A DNA stretch of 64,000 bases from Pisaster brevispinus (taxonomy: Eukaryota; Echinodermata; Asteroidea; Forcipulatida; Asteriidae). Positions within the stretch are counted from its first letter, which is position 1, and each line of letters begins with the position of its first letter. The translations under genes and the position numbers were made by a program. The stretch spans positions 3,759,698 through 3,823,697 of the forward strand of contig JAMKCF010000015.1 in NCBI GenBank assembly GCA_023634235.1, in the 5' to 3' direction. Of this stretch, positions 1-11,183 are shown in pieces. The notes beneath the pieces were generated by a model. The model was not told the DNA's origin and did no database searches. It saw nothing but the letters and a program-made list of their open reading frames with translations.

Positions 1-1705
1 CACTGTGACCTTAACTTCCGGTCTAAAACAAGATCCGAACTTAATTAAACTAGTTTACACTGTGATTGACACTCTAGAAAACAAGCATTCATTTCGAACA
101 ACATTACGTCATATACACAAAATACAGAATCAGTTCACATCTTGGGCTACAAAACAGAACTTTTTAGGTCAGCAGAACGGAACAGCTGTGTGATTGTAAG
201 TTACAATCATTTACATCTAGTTTATTGTTGTTGTTGTTGTTGGGGGGGTTTGTTTGGGGGAGCTAGACCCTTTGCACGTGACGTCACCCTCTAACTTTCG
301 CTACTGCTATTTCATCCCCCCCCCTTTGATTTTATTTGGGGGGGGCTAGACAAAAGTTTGGGGTGCTAAAGCCCACCCTCTTAGAACCGTTTTGAGATTG
401 CATGTTCCACTAGTCGGTTACTTTAGCTCTGTGGTTATATTATTCGCCCACGGACAAGGCAAGAAAACAGCACCCTCTACAACAACAAAGGGCAGCCGTA
501 CACGTATAGTGCCACAGCTAATTGCAGGCAACATAACAATATCCGATGCAAACCTGAACAGTCGAGCCGACGGCTACAAAAGCAGTTCAACTCTGGCTGG
601 CTGGGTACCGGAGCACTGCGACCGGGCACTGGAGAAGACACTCTCTGCTGAGCATAGAGAAAGGACCCCAACCAGGTATGGTTATGTTGTTTGTTTGGTT
701 GTTTGTTTGGTTGCTTGTTGATGTTTTTGTTTTTTTACTAGCCCACGTACCTGAACTACACCATACGAAAACAGCCTAGCTATGAATCCAAAATCTTGAA
801 AACGTCACTAAATCTTAAATGGCTGTAGTTGCTTCCCAAGTGAACGTTCAATCCTTATTCTGTTTCGAGTTGGCAAATCGAAATGAGCAATCGAGTGTAT
901 TGGTGGACAGTTGTATCGCACATTGCAGTATTTTAGTAGGGAACTATTGCACATGAAGATGTTCTACTGATATCTTACTAAGATTCTTAGCATGATTAAG
1001 AAGCGCAGGTAAAGTTTGTCCAGTTAATGTAGGCATTAGATATAGTGTATACATTCACCGTACGCAGTCCATAAACAATCACTAACAATGTCGACTGCCG
1101 AGCGTTTTCAACGTTTTAGTGCCTGCCTGCACAAGCGGGGATCGCCACAGGATCACCCCATGCCAGCCACTATACACATACATTCAGTCTTTTTCACGAA
1201 AGAAAACTTGTATTGGTTACTGAGCAAATAAATCATAGAAAACAAACCATAACCAATAATGGAAATGTTTACAACATCATAATCATGTCCCGTGTAGCCT
1301 TGCGGCCGTTGGGGGTCACCCTGCACTCATAGTGTGTAGGTCTTGAATCAGTGACAAAATGAACAGTCTTAAGTATTGGAGGAACATCTTGATCAGCTGC
1401 ACTGTTTGCTGCCCACGGTCTTTCAACAACGATATGACCCTAATAAAATGCCATGACGAGGTCGAGTGGCGTGGTGGAGGGAAAACTAAGCCGGTATCCC
1501 GTAGGGGAGAGTAAGTGGTTACACGTTGCTGGCAGTGCAGCATTGCAAACAATGTTTGTTTGCTTCCTGGTGGTGCAACCAAGCACCGAGTTCCAAAAAC
1601 ACTCCTTCAGGCCGTGTCCGATTTCATGGCCTGGCTACGACCGGAACGCCTTATGTATTGTCTCACCCTTCAACTTTGTCGTCGCAGCCAATGGCCACCC
1701 TAGCT
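1..1705. other. No defensible gene; one possible exon
   Basis: Nothing here is recognised. A short (TTG)n run lies near 225-241 and several G or C homopolymers near 241-345. A 109-codon frame at 392-721 (+) is preceded by an AG near 372 and contains a GTATGG donor-like site near 676. It could include an exon, but its residues match no family I know and its tail is low-complexity. A fragment near 1609 resembles the CCGTGTCCGA motif of the foldback at 20133-20272. The rest is non-coding as far as I can see. Confidence 0.4.
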
Positions 1706-2990
1706 AACAGTTTGACGTTCTCACAACGTTGTTATGAAGTAAGACTTTGGTGTAAGTAACGTTGTTAATTTAACGCTGTAACAACGCAACTTTGTCGACT
1801 CCCCTTTACGTCTTCCGAACGAAAGGACGCAAGATACGTTTCCAGCGACGCATGGCAACTTATAAACGTTATGCCAACGTTGCCTGAGCGTGCTTGTTTG
1901 GTTGTTATGACGTTATCTAAGTAACGCGTAGCAAAGGAACTTTGTCTATTTCCCTATACGTCCTTAGAACGCAATGATGCAACGAAATATCCACGTTGTT
2001 TGCACGTATACACAACGTTAACTTATTTTACAAAATCATTTTAACTAGAATGGTACAATAACGTAATTAAAAAAAATTTTCCAGTATCCTGAACGTTGTC
2101 ACAATGTCAGCCAAATCTTATGGTATTGTATGCTTTAATAGTAAATAAAATACAAGTTTCATTATTATTAATTGATATATTAACATGATCAATTAATTAC
2201 TTTCAATAATGCAAACTTCCAAGTACTTTCTTTGCCTGACTCCACTGCACCTGTTACTATACATCCTACAGCATGAACTATCGTACAAACCAATTCTTGA
2301 CTTTGACAGTCATGGGTGTATAATTGTTAGTAAAAGTTTGTCTACTTTAATAATAATATTTTCGAAAGTAAAATTACATTGCGGCAAGTAAGCTTACGTA
2401 TGTTACCTGAATATAACGTCGGTTTTCGTTCTACAAAACGAAGAAAAACACATTTAAAAATATACTTTATTTATGAAAACTGATATAGACAATTATATTG
2501 AGACTAACATTGATTGTAATACTAATAGTTGTTAGCTGATAAATGACAATAAAAACAATCCTAACCAGCTGTTTGAACTATTCATTCAACATGGTGGTCT
2601 AAACATGAACAATTCGCCGAACTAAAATTCAGCGTTTACGATGTGATGGTCAAATTATAGGCCTATACTATTAATAACGTGTACGTTGTTATCAAATTAA
2701 AATACACAATTTGATGGTAAAAACAAAGACGGTATGTGATAAAACTAAATTTAGGCCTACAACGTTTGCATCGTGATGGTCACAGCAGACGATGTAGTCG
2801 AAACGTTGAGACAACGTGGCCGTTAAAACATGAATACTGAATTTACTAAACCAAAATACGACGTCATGACATCATTATCACCTCAACTAAAACACTACGT
2901 TTTAGTGTTGCCGCAATCACGCGACTGCCACAGCGCAAATACGTTTTAGTGATACCAACATACAACGTCTTGTGCAAGAGCAGTCTACCA
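1706..2990. repeat. AACGTTG-rich dispersed repeat
   Basis: The words AACGTT and ACAACGTTG recur many times between 1706 and about 2990. The first 116 bases (1706-1821) reappear in the same order and orientation at 18345-18460, with roughly a dozen differences, which shows a dispersed repeat. No transposase or other coding frame was found inside. The outer ends are not sharp, so the right limit is approximate. Confidence 0.6.
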
Positions 2991-3206
2991 CACGGAGTTA
3001 TGGTGTCTAATGCGATGGGAAAAAACTGAGACAAAATGAAATGCGACGCAAAAAAAAAAATCGACGGGAAAAAATGTGACTGGATAAAAAAAAATTGACG
3101 GGGAAAAAAATGCGACGGAAAATATTTTGTATAAATAAAGGTGGCACATAATGGAACACCATACGGAGTTCCAAAATACTAATTTGGTAAGCACGGTAAT
3201 CAAAAG

Positions 3207-3387
3207 TATAGACCTTTATCATGGTGCGGCCATCTTGATTTTCTCCTATTCAGCTCAATGTAACCAAACTGAGACTGGAAGGAAAAATAATCTGGTACCT
3301 TTTTTGTACGGTGAATATTAGCATCCAATACTGTTACTGGATACAGGGAACATGACCAAGATGGCGGCAGCATGATAAAGGTCTATA
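3207..3387. mobile_element. MITE with TATAGACC ends
   Basis: This 181-bp segment starts TATAGACCTTTATCATG and ends with the exact reverse complement. The inverted ends continue with a few mismatches through a CCATCTTG motif for about 33 bp. The outermost TA may be a target duplication, as in Tc1/mariner-type elements. It has no coding capacity. Similar TATAGACC ends occur on the larger repeat at 23819-24160. Confidence 0.75.
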
Positions 3388-3753
3388 GCTCATAGAGGTA
3401 CAGTTACATTGTTATTGTCAGTCGGCCATGAACTTGAAATACATATTAGCCCTGAACCTGGGGAATGATTGAGCAGAGACCTTGAGCCTATGGATGTGAG
3501 TGGGAACTTTAATACGTCAGGGTAAGCATTCACACTGTAGGGATGCGGTTAGCTGTGACTTGTACATAGTACATATACATTGAGGAAGGTTATTGCAAAT
3601 GGAGTGGGTTTCAAAATGCAGACATACACTATTAGCCATTTTGAAATATATGGCGAACACCAAAGTGACCCAAACCAAAACAGTGCAATAATAATGTGTC
3701 CATTCAATGTCTCAAAGTGGCTTATGTATGGTGGCCCTGAAGGGACATCGCAT

Positions 3754-3952
3754 ATCGCAAACGTGTGCGCATACGTATGCGATGTCGCGAAATTTATCGC
3801 GAATGTGTGCGCACACGTATGCAATGTCGTGAAACAATTCGCGAATATGTGCGCACACGTATGCGATGTCGTGAAACAATTCGCGAATATGTGCGCACAC
3901 GTGTGCAATGTCGTGAAACAATTCGCGAATAATGTGCGCACACGTATGCGAC
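3754..3952. repeat. 42-bp minisatellite
   Basis: Tandem units begin at about 3756, 3798, 3840, 3882 and 3924; the last unit carries one extra base. Each unit contains the palindrome GTGCGCAC followed by GTATGCGATGTCG or a close variant. Because 42 is divisible by three and the unit lacks stops in several frames, long frames appear on both strands with a 14-residue period. I read these as a by-product of the repeat, not a gene. Confidence 0.85.
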
Positions 3953-3982
3953 TTTATTTAGAATGGTGACTTTATTAGAATG

Positions 3983-4034
3983 GTGATCGTAAGCACAGCA
4001 TTCGGCAGTAAGCAGAGCCATGCAATTGTGCCTT
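3983..4034. repeat. Fragment of the ATTTCATAGAGCTGCTTA family
   Basis: The segment carries GTAAGCACAG, GCAGTAAGCAGAGC and ATGCAATTGTGCC. These match the right part of the longer copy at 39669-39923. It is truncated at the left. Confidence 0.55.
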
Positions 4035-4617
4035 GATTCATAGTCCGCCATCGTTTTGAAGCACGCTATGATGAACCTCTCTCAATATTGTTCCTTCGAC
4101 GTGACATCAGTATCAGTCTTTAGTTTTGCCTATACAATATTTACTTAATATGTTATGATAAGCCCGTTTCAGAAACTGGTATGTGGTTACTGCGTATGGC
4201 ATTGTCGTGGTAACCGATTTAATACTATTATAAATTGAAGACATTGAACAGTTTTTGAGTGGGCTGAGGGTGTCAGTTACTAACGCTACGCCAAATAATT
4301 CGACGATGAAAAATGAAACAAATAACATTGCGACACAACAACTTACTGTAACGGAAGAAGAACCAAAGGGCAGATTTAACAGAGGTGGCACAGTGGCGAA
4401 GCATAGAGCACAATGCCATAGTGAACGGCTGGCTAGTCACTATCCTACAACATACGACCATGACCGGTTGACCCATTATACTTCCTGGTATAATAAGGTG
4501 GGGGGGGGGGGGTAAAATGTATGTGAACTAAATTATTCACTTTTCCGCTGGTTCTGATGCGTTTTGCTTAATCTCCTCAAATGGAATGTAACAGCAGGCG
4601 ATCCTGGCCAGATTTTA

Positions 4618-4806
4618 CCATTTTCATAGAGCCGCTTAAGCAGAAATCAGTGCTTAAAAATGCTGCTAAGCAAATGTAAAGCAGGATACCAGTCACAGAA
4701 TGTGCATGGGTCATGGTATTTTGGCTGGTAACCTTATTCTGGTAAGCGTAACTTTGTTGTGCTTCGCTACTTTTTGTACTTAAGCAGCTCTATGAAATTG
4801 AGCCCT
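4618..4806. mobile_element. MITE, ATTTCATAGAGCTGCTTA family
   Basis: The left end reads TTTCATAGAGCCGCTTAAGC and the right end is its inverse, TTAAGCAGCTCTATGAAA. The same terminal words occur at 39669-39923, 44748-44988, 46753-47121 and 50445-50733. The BEL element inserted just to its right, at 4820. Confidence 0.7.
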
Positions 4807-4814
4807 GTTGTTGA

Positions 4815-4819
4815 ATGCA
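4815..4819. repeat. Target site duplication ATGCA, left
   Basis: ATGCA directly precedes the element's outer TGTCACATG. The same five bases follow the other end at 11352-11356. Five bases is a usual length for BEL/Pao integration. Confidence 0.85.
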
Positions 4820-5551
4820 TGTCACATGTACGGCACACTATTATAAAAGAGACTGGAAGACTCTTGTGTTCACGAGTTCACCCCATTTATTTGCACTCCA
4901 CGTGATGTTGCAAACTGACGCGGGTGAAACTAAAGATAACAAATATATAAATACCATGTTAAATAACACAAACAAGTACACATAATAAGACACTTTAAAG
5001 GGGGGAAACTAATGTTTCATAGCAATTACATGAAACAACATTAAATACGAAGCAAGATACATCGATCTTTCGAGCAATCACTGAAGACTGATAGGGTGAG
5101 ACCTAAACATTGAACACTTAAAGAATTAACCCAGTATTTAATCTCAACAACGACAATTACTTATATAATATAAACTTACAATCGTTGTCGGGGGAACTCA
5201 TTACTCCGTCCATACACATGGGAATCATTCTGTGATTTACTGCGGCATTCTGGGGTGGGGAGTTGACTACGAAAATGTACAGGAACAGAACCAAAAAATT
5301 TAACTCGAACTGAACTGAACGGAGGCTGGAACATAAATGACCCAAAGGTTCCCGCAACACGAATCTGCTAAGCAGCCAGCGCCCACTACGTTGTCACTCG
5401 ATGCATACCGGGCATTCCAAAAGCGCTTAACACAAAGTAAATACCAGAGATGCCATGACCACAATAAATAAAGGGGGGATGGCGGGCAGGACAATACCGG
5501 AAAACCAAAGAATGTATATGATACAAATTATAATTATCGATAGAGATAACA
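4820..5551 (-). repeat. Putative 3' LTR of the BEL element
   Basis: On the minus strand a purine-rich GATGGGGGAG precedes TGTTATC at 5551. The segment ends at 4820 in GTGACA, giving TG...CA ends and about 732 bp. The outer end is firm because of the target duplication. The inner limit rests only on the purine tract and the TG, because there is no full second LTR to compare. Confidence 0.55.
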
Positions 5552-5809
5552 CTCCCCCATCGAATGGATCACTATTCTAAACATTAATAGAATGATGCTT
5601 AGCAAATAAATTGCTGAGGTCGATTATATAAATACACACATTAATGCTAGCACTAAAGTCACAATACAAGACTTATTACTTAATGACAAATAGCCAATAG
5701 CAAGACATCAACAATAAATTTAAGTAATTATAATAATCAAAATAATTAAGAAAATGATTACAGCTAATAGCAATAACAAGATGGGTCAATACTGTAATTA
5801 ACAAGATAA

Positions 5810-7111
5810 CTAATCACCGGCAGGAAGTTTATTTGCGGATTCCAATAGGACTAACTTACTTACAGGACGTACGAACTCTGAAGTTCGGGTTTTGACTTTG
5901 ACTGATCTAATTAACCCGTCCCTACCACCAGTAACACCACTGACTAATGCTAAAGGCCACAGACTCCTCGGAGTCGCTTCGTCCATGAGTATTACCAAAT
6001 CACCGATTGCCAAATTATTTGTCACATTTAACCACTTGGAACGCCTTTGCAGCTCTGGTAAATAAAGCTTGAGCCATTTGCGCCAAAATTGGTCAGCAAG
6101 ATGCTGCACATGTTTCCAGCGCCTGCGAAGAGCATCGGCAGCGTCAAACTTTCCAGGTGGTATACTTGCACCATGCCTCAAGAGTAACAAATGATTAGGT
6201 GTAAGTGGTGTGGGGTCACATGGGTCGTCACTGAGCTTCGTCAGTGGACGCCCATTAACAATACATTCTACTTCACAAAACAGAGTTTCCAAAATGTCAT
6301 CTGTAAGTCTGACTGTTCTGGGGAGGACAGCTACCATAACTCTCTTAATCACAGCAATCATGCGCTCCCAAGCTCCCCCCATATGGGATGCAGTGGGAGG
6401 GTTAAAATGCCAGATTATGTTTTCTTTTACAGCGTAAGCGTCTACACATTTGCGGGAGACGCTTTCAGTACTCTTCCTTAATTCGGACTCTCCTCCTACT
6501 AAATTAGTTCCATTATCAGAAAATACAACCTCTGGATAACCCCTACGTGCGACAAAACGCCTAAAACCATTTAGAAAGGAATCTGTGTCTAATGAATCTA
6601 GTTTCTCCACGTGGACAGCCCTAGTAATCAAACAGGTGAAGAGGCAACCATACCGTTTGATTTCTGACCTACCATACTTAACGTAAAATGGGCCAAATAC
6701 ATCAATGCCAATGTGCGAAAATGGCGGTTTATTCGCCTCAATGCGCTCTTTGGGAAGATTAGCCATGAGTTGTACGCAGGGTTTGGAGTAGAGACGTTTA
6801 CAGATGACGCATGCCCTAATTATTCTCTTGATAAGAGGTCTTGCTCTTACTACCCAGAAATGTTTTCTGATGACGCCCAGGACCCATTCGACTCCGACGT
6901 GAGCAACACTATGAACATCCTTCACAATGGCACCAGAAATTACATGTCTACCCGAGATTATGTAGGGATGTTTGCTCATGACGTCACATTCCTTCAACCT
7001 ACCGCCTACACTCAATAACCCATGATGATCCAAAAATGGATTGAGCGTTCTAATTGGACTGGACACTTTAACGGCCTTGCCCTGCTTTAGTCTTTCCAAA
7101 CTCTGAACCAA
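5810..7111 (-). CDS. BEL/Pao integrase region (second frame)
   Basis: About 433 codons encode the C-terminal part of the polyprotein. An H-x4-H and CVIC pair form the zinc-binding HHCC module. The catalytic core follows, with aspartates in IGIDVFGPF and FSDNGTNL and the glutamate in GGAWERM. A C-terminal DUF5641-like part has WKHVQ and LVILMDE. The enzyme would insert the reverse-transcribed copy into host DNA. The frame has no ATG near its start: a TAA lies just upstream (about 7116-7118) and the first codon used here is TTG. It overlaps the end of the first frame by about 44 bases, and reading through needs a +1 shift. In related elements this region is normally fused to the first frame, so I infer an indel mutation rather than programmed frameshifting. 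Confidence 0.88.
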   Translation of the reverse strand: MVQSLERLKQGKAVKVSSPIRTLNPFLDHHGLLSVGGRLKECDVMSKHPYIISGRHVISGAIVKDVHSVAHVGVEWVLGVIRKHFWVVRARPLIKRIIRACVICKRLYSKPCVQLMANLPKERIEANKPPFSHIGIDVFGPFYVKYGRSEIKRYGCLFTCLITRAVHVEKLDSLDTDSFLNGFRRFVARRGYPEVVFSDNGTNLVGGESELRKSTESVSRKCVDAYAVKENIIWHFNPPTASHMGGAWERMIAVIKRVMVAVLPRTVRLTDDILETLFCEVECIVNGRPLTKLSDDPCDPTPLTPNHLLLLRHGASIPPGKFDAADALRRRWKHVQHLADQFWRKWLKLYLPELQRRSKWLNVTNNLAIGDLVILMDEATPRSLWPLALVSGVTGGRDGLIRSVKVKTRTSEFVRPVSKLVLLESANKLPAGD

Positions 7112-10100
7112 ATGTTATCTGTTGGCTCTTACGAAGAAGAATAATCTCAGCTTCGCGGACTTCTTGTACTGACAGCCTACTTGCAGGCTTATACCCTCTA
7201 AGGACTTTACTTAACATTAACCACCAAGCCAGAGCCCTCTTCATTTTGTACCATGATGAATAGTGTTGCATTATAATGCACAGCGGATTATCTAATACAC
7301 CATCATCTCTAGACTTCACTGGGGGAGCTTCACCGATGACCGCCTCACACACAGTGAGAGATTGACTTTTCTTCACTTCTGGGTCATTATCCGACAAGAT
7401 GGCTGGTTTAGTATGAGGAGAACCCCATTCACTCTTGTACTGATGCAATTTCTGCGGACCATTCCACCATGTCTCTTTATCCCATCTGGAATGAGACAGA
7501 CCTCTAGTAACTAAATCTGCAGGATTGACCTTGGTCTCGATGTAGAACCACTGTTTAGGATTGCTGAGCTCTCTAATCAGGCTTACCCTATTACCTACAA
7601 AGACATGGAATCTTCTACTATCATTCCGGATATACTTGAGCACGATTTCTGAATCTGTCCAAAAGTACGACTGACTAAAATTAAGATCCAACTCACGACT
7701 CAATAAAGCGTCCACTTTGACTGCCAAAACTGCGGCTTGAAGTTCTAAGCGAGGTATAGTACATAACTTGAGTGGAGCAACTTTGTTCTTACTCATTATC
7801 AGCTGAACATGAACCATACCCAATCTATTTGTGCAGCGAATGTAACTACAACAACCATAACCCTGTGAGCTAGCGTCTGAAAAATGATGAAGTTCAAGCA
7901 CGGCGTCATCTAATTCGCATGGTTTAATGCAACGAGGGATTCTCAACTGTCTCACAGAATACAACGATTGCACCCAGCCATTCCAATCATTCTCAAGGTC
8001 TGACGGTAATCTCTCGTCCCAAGACAACTTACGAGCAGTCGCCTCTTGAAAGAGCAGCTTCCCTGCGAATACTGCTGGACCCAACAACCCGAGCGGGTCA
8101 AAAATCGACGAGACTATGCTGAGCATCTTTCTTCTAGTCATCGCGCCACTCTCGATATGCCATACATCGAAGAAGAATTCATCAGGGGAAATCCGCCATT
8201 TTATGCCCAACGCTCTACTCTCAGATTGAGTGCCCAACTCACGCACTTCCTTAGACCTGCACTCTGCTGATACCTCAGTCAAAAGTTCCCTTTTATTGAC
8301 GACAAATTTAGTCAGATTAAACCCCCCTCCTGCCAGGACCTTTGGGGTTTCTGTGATAATGATTTTGGCTTGAGATCTAGAGTTGATGGAACTAAGACAA
8401 TCGTCAACGTAAAAAGACTTATCTACTGTATTCTTGACCAGAGGATCCACACCAGGGGCATCAAGAATAGTCCGCCGCAGGGCGTATGTCGAGCTGGATG
8501 CACACCATACCCCACCAAATAGATGTGACGTCATTCGACAGCATTTTAGTTGACCATCAATGTACCACAGGAATCGCAGAGCATCTCTGTCCTTCACTGG
8601 AATGCTGACTTGGTTATACATGGCCTCGATGTCTGCCTGGATTGCAATGCTATGCTGTCGGAATCTCAATAGTACAGAGAGGAGTTTATTGATTAAATCT
8701 GGACCTTGTAAACAGCGTTCATTCAGCGATCTACCTTTGAACTTACTGGCACAATCAAAGACTACTCTGAGCTTATCTGGCTTCTTGTCTGACATTACAG
8801 CATGATGTGGAAGATACCAAATCCTATCAGAACTAAACAACTCGCTATCTGGAATTTTCTCGGCATAGTTTTTATTCATGAGTTTGCTTATCTCAGCGTC
8901 ATATCTGTCATAAAGATTGTCACTGACAAGTCTTCTACGCAAAGACTCTAACCTGGATTTTGCAACGACAAAGTTGTTTGGAAGAGGCTCCGATCTGTCT
9001 TTCCATGGAATAGGAAGCTCATAACGACCATCAACCTTCCTACACTCATGGTCCCACAAAGCCATGACTAGTTTATCATCATGTGACCATGACAACTGTT
9101 CTAAACCTTCATTCTCAATCTTCCACAGACGAGAAACATCATCATCTACTGATGAACTCGATACAAAATTACAAATGACTCTACGACTAGGTGGATTTAC
9201 TGGAGACTGGCCGTTTAAACACCAACCAAGTAAAGTACGCACAGCGAAAGGCTGTCCTGGTCTACCTCGTCTCACATCTAACGGAACAAGCGCCTCGGCG
9301 TTATCCTGACCAATAAGCAAATCAACTGACACATTGCCGCGCTGATAAGCTGGCATAGATTCAATCCCATGAAGATGGGCATGCGATGAAACATCAATGC
9401 CTGCATTCCTGACAGGTATCTCATCAACTACATACACTACGGCTAAATCTAGACTCTCACCTGCCTCAGAGGAAACTGACAAACTAACGACCTCAGACTG
9501 CTGTGTACCAGACCTATTTAAAGTACTAAGTTCAACGTTCAAAGTTTTACCTGTAATTCCTAGCTGCCTTACTAAGGCTCGGGAACAAAACGTACTACTG
9601 GATCCACTATCTAATAAGGCAAATACTTTACACTGTCTGTCCGCAATGACCTGAACTATGGGCATATATGTCTCCTTATCAGCAAATACACTGGCATTAG
9701 ATACCTTCACGTTTCTAGATACTTCATAACCACCGTGGATGTACATGGTGTGTTTCTGACCACACCCACTAACTTTACATACAGATCGCTTACCACAATT
9801 AATAGCACTATGAGATGGGAGGAGACAATTATGACATAACTTATGATTGTTTACAACGTGTAATCTGTCCCTAGGACTCATCTGTTTGAACTTTTCACAA
9901 TGCCACAGACGATGTCTCTGATAACATAACACACATGGCTGTTCAGGTTTAGCATAGGAACTATTTTTAAATTGAGTACCTTGGTCATCTGGACGTTTAC
10001 CCGTCCCCGAATTATATTCAGATAGAGACGTGGACAAGCTGGAAGACGAAGCCTTATGTTGACTTCTCGCCCTGTCTGACTGCTTGAGTTGTCCAGTGCC

Positions 10101-11006
10101 ATACACCGGGTCGTTCGCTTCTGTAGCAATTAAATCTGTGAATTTGACCAGCTCTTTGAACACAGGATAAATACCGTTAGTCCGCTTAGATTTAAACACC
10201 AACTTTTTCCACCTCGACTGGATGTAATTCGGGAATCTACTGATTATTTCTAGTATGACTGCCTGAGTGTTAACTTCTTGCAGAGTCTCTAACTGATTAA
10301 GAACAAGAAATGCATTCTTCATATCATCGGCCAGTTGTTGTATATCTTGGGGTGATCTAACTGGTCTACCTAACTTCAATTCCCGTACAAGGCGCTCTGT
10401 AACCAGATGAGCGTTACCAAAACGACTATCTAATATCAAACGAGCCTGAGAATACCCAGTTTGGCCTCCTATTAACTGACAACCTCTAATCGCCTCTTTG
10501 GCGGGGCCTGAAGTGTATTGCATGAGCCGGGACAACTTGAGGTCGGAGTCTTCGCATATTTTATCTACGTTAACATCGAATGCCCTCATGAACTGATGGA
10601 AATGCAACGGATTACCACTGAAAACCTCTAACTCTACTCTAGGTAGATTAAGCAAACGCAATAATTCATTACGTGATAAATCTTCAGGGGTACCTGAGTC
10701 GGCGGCAGAAATTTCGGTCTTAATCTGGATGGATTTACAGTACTCTTTAAATGAATTCAATGTTGAGATGTACTCCTTTTGTTCATCATAAAAATATGCA
10801 TCACTTTCATCAATAGCTTCGTCTTGGGTGAGCGTATCATGGTACGCTTCATGGGCCAATGTAAACTTTCTGAACAACTCTTTAAGTTTGATTATTTCAT
10901 TGTCAATGTTATCAGTGTTATCTTCGGCTATACATTGCTTAATCAAATTAATCTCTTTAGTTACCGCCCTCTTGGCTGTCGTCCTTGCCGTCTTCAGGTG
11001 CGCCAT
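7068..11006 (-). CDS. BEL/Pao gag-protease-RT-RNase H polyprotein
   Basis: This frame has 1,312 codons starting at an ATG at 11006. Residues about 115-300 carry the DUF1759 gag-like region (LPRVELEVFSG at 121-131). Cysteine/histidine knuckles lie at about 358-425. The aspartic protease motif DSGSSS is at 466-471. Reverse transcriptase covers about 745-910, with the YVDD active site at 866-869. RNase H has SDAS near 1043 and TDSE near 1118. It would make and process the retrotransposon proteins and copy its RNA into DNA in cytoplasmic particles. The frame is open throughout but ends shortly before the integrase, whose coding continues in another frame. The length without stops suggests a fairly young insertion. 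The family call is very secure; activity is doubtful because of the frame break and the damaged right end. Confidence 0.92.
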   Translation of the reverse strand: MAHLKTARTTAKRAVTKEINLIKQCIAEDNTDNIDNEIIKLKELFRKFTLAHEAYHDTLTQDEAIDESDAYFYDEQKEYISTLNSFKEYCKSIQIKTEISAADSGTPEDLSRNELLRLLNLPRVELEVFSGNPLHFHQFMRAFDVNVDKICEDSDLKLSRLMQYTSGPAKEAIRGCQLIGGQTGYSQARLILDSRFGNAHLVTERLVRELKLGRPVRSPQDIQQLADDMKNAFLVLNQLETLQEVNTQAVILEIISRFPNYIQSRWKKLVFKSKRTNGIYPVFKELVKFTDLIATEANDPVYGTGQLKQSDRARSQHKASSSSLSTSLSEYNSGTGKRPDDQGTQFKNSSYAKPEQPCVLCYQRHRLWHCEKFKQMSPRDRLHVVNNHKLCHNCLLPSHSAINCGKRSVCKVSGCGQKHTMYIHGGYEVSRNVKVSNASVFADKETYMPIVQVIADRQCKVFALLDSGSSSTFCSRALVRQLGITGKTLNVELSTLNRSGTQQSEVVSLSVSSEAGESLDLAVVYVVDEIPVRNAGIDVSSHAHLHGIESMPAYQRGNVSVDLLIGQDNAEALVPLDVRRGRPGQPFAVRTLLGWCLNGQSPVNPPSRRVICNFVSSSSVDDDVSRLWKIENEGLEQLSWSHDDKLVMALWDHECRKVDGRYELPIPWKDRSEPLPNNFVVAKSRLESLRRRLVSDNLYDRYDAEISKLMNKNYAEKIPDSELFSSDRIWYLPHHAVMSDKKPDKLRVVFDCASKFKGRSLNERCLQGPDLINKLLSVLLRFRQHSIAIQADIEAMYNQVSIPVKDRDALRFLWYIDGQLKCCRMTSHLFGGVWCASSSTYALRRTILDAPGVDPLVKNTVDKSFYVDDCLSSINSRSQAKIIITETPKVLAGGGFNLTKFVVNKRELLTEVSAECRSKEVRELGTQSESRALGIKWRISPDEFFFDVWHIESGAMTRRKMLSIVSSIFDPLGLLGPAVFAGKLLFQEATARKLSWDERLPSDLENDWNGWVQSLYSVRQLRIPRCIKPCELDDAVLELHHFSDASSQGYGCCSYIRCTNRLGMVHVQLIMSKNKVAPLKLCTIPRLELQAAVLAVKVDALLSRELDLNFSQSYFWTDSEIVLKYIRNDSRRFHVFVGNRVSLIRELSNPKQWFYIETKVNPADLVTRGLSHSRWDKETWWNGPQKLHQYKSEWGSPHTKPAILSDNDPEVKKSQSLTVCEAVIGEAPPVKSRDDGVLDNPLCIIMQHYSSWYKMKRALAWWLMLSKVLRGYKPASRLSVQEVREAEIILLRKSQQITFGSEFGKTKAGQGR

Positions 11007-11183
11007 GGTTGGGCGACTACCCGCCGGTGACGACGACGATAACGCCGAACCATGAAGTCAGCAATTGTGGGGACGATCACGATGGTAGTGGTGACTGGGG
11101 ACAGGAGGGTAACTTTGGTTGACAATGACAGATGCAGCGGTGATGATCTGACAGCTCCTAGTATGACGCTAACGATTTTTCAC

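Noticed and set aside
392..721. A small secreted protein gene
   Set aside because: The start is hydrophobic, but the tail is a low-complexity CLVVCLVAC stretch made by a TTTGTTTGG repeat, and no homologue is recognised. Kept only as a possible exon.
3549..4051. Three long overlapping frames rich in Cys, Val, His and Thr
   Set aside because: They follow from the 42-bp tandem unit, which is open in several frames on both strands; outside the repeat no known domain or splice structure is seen.
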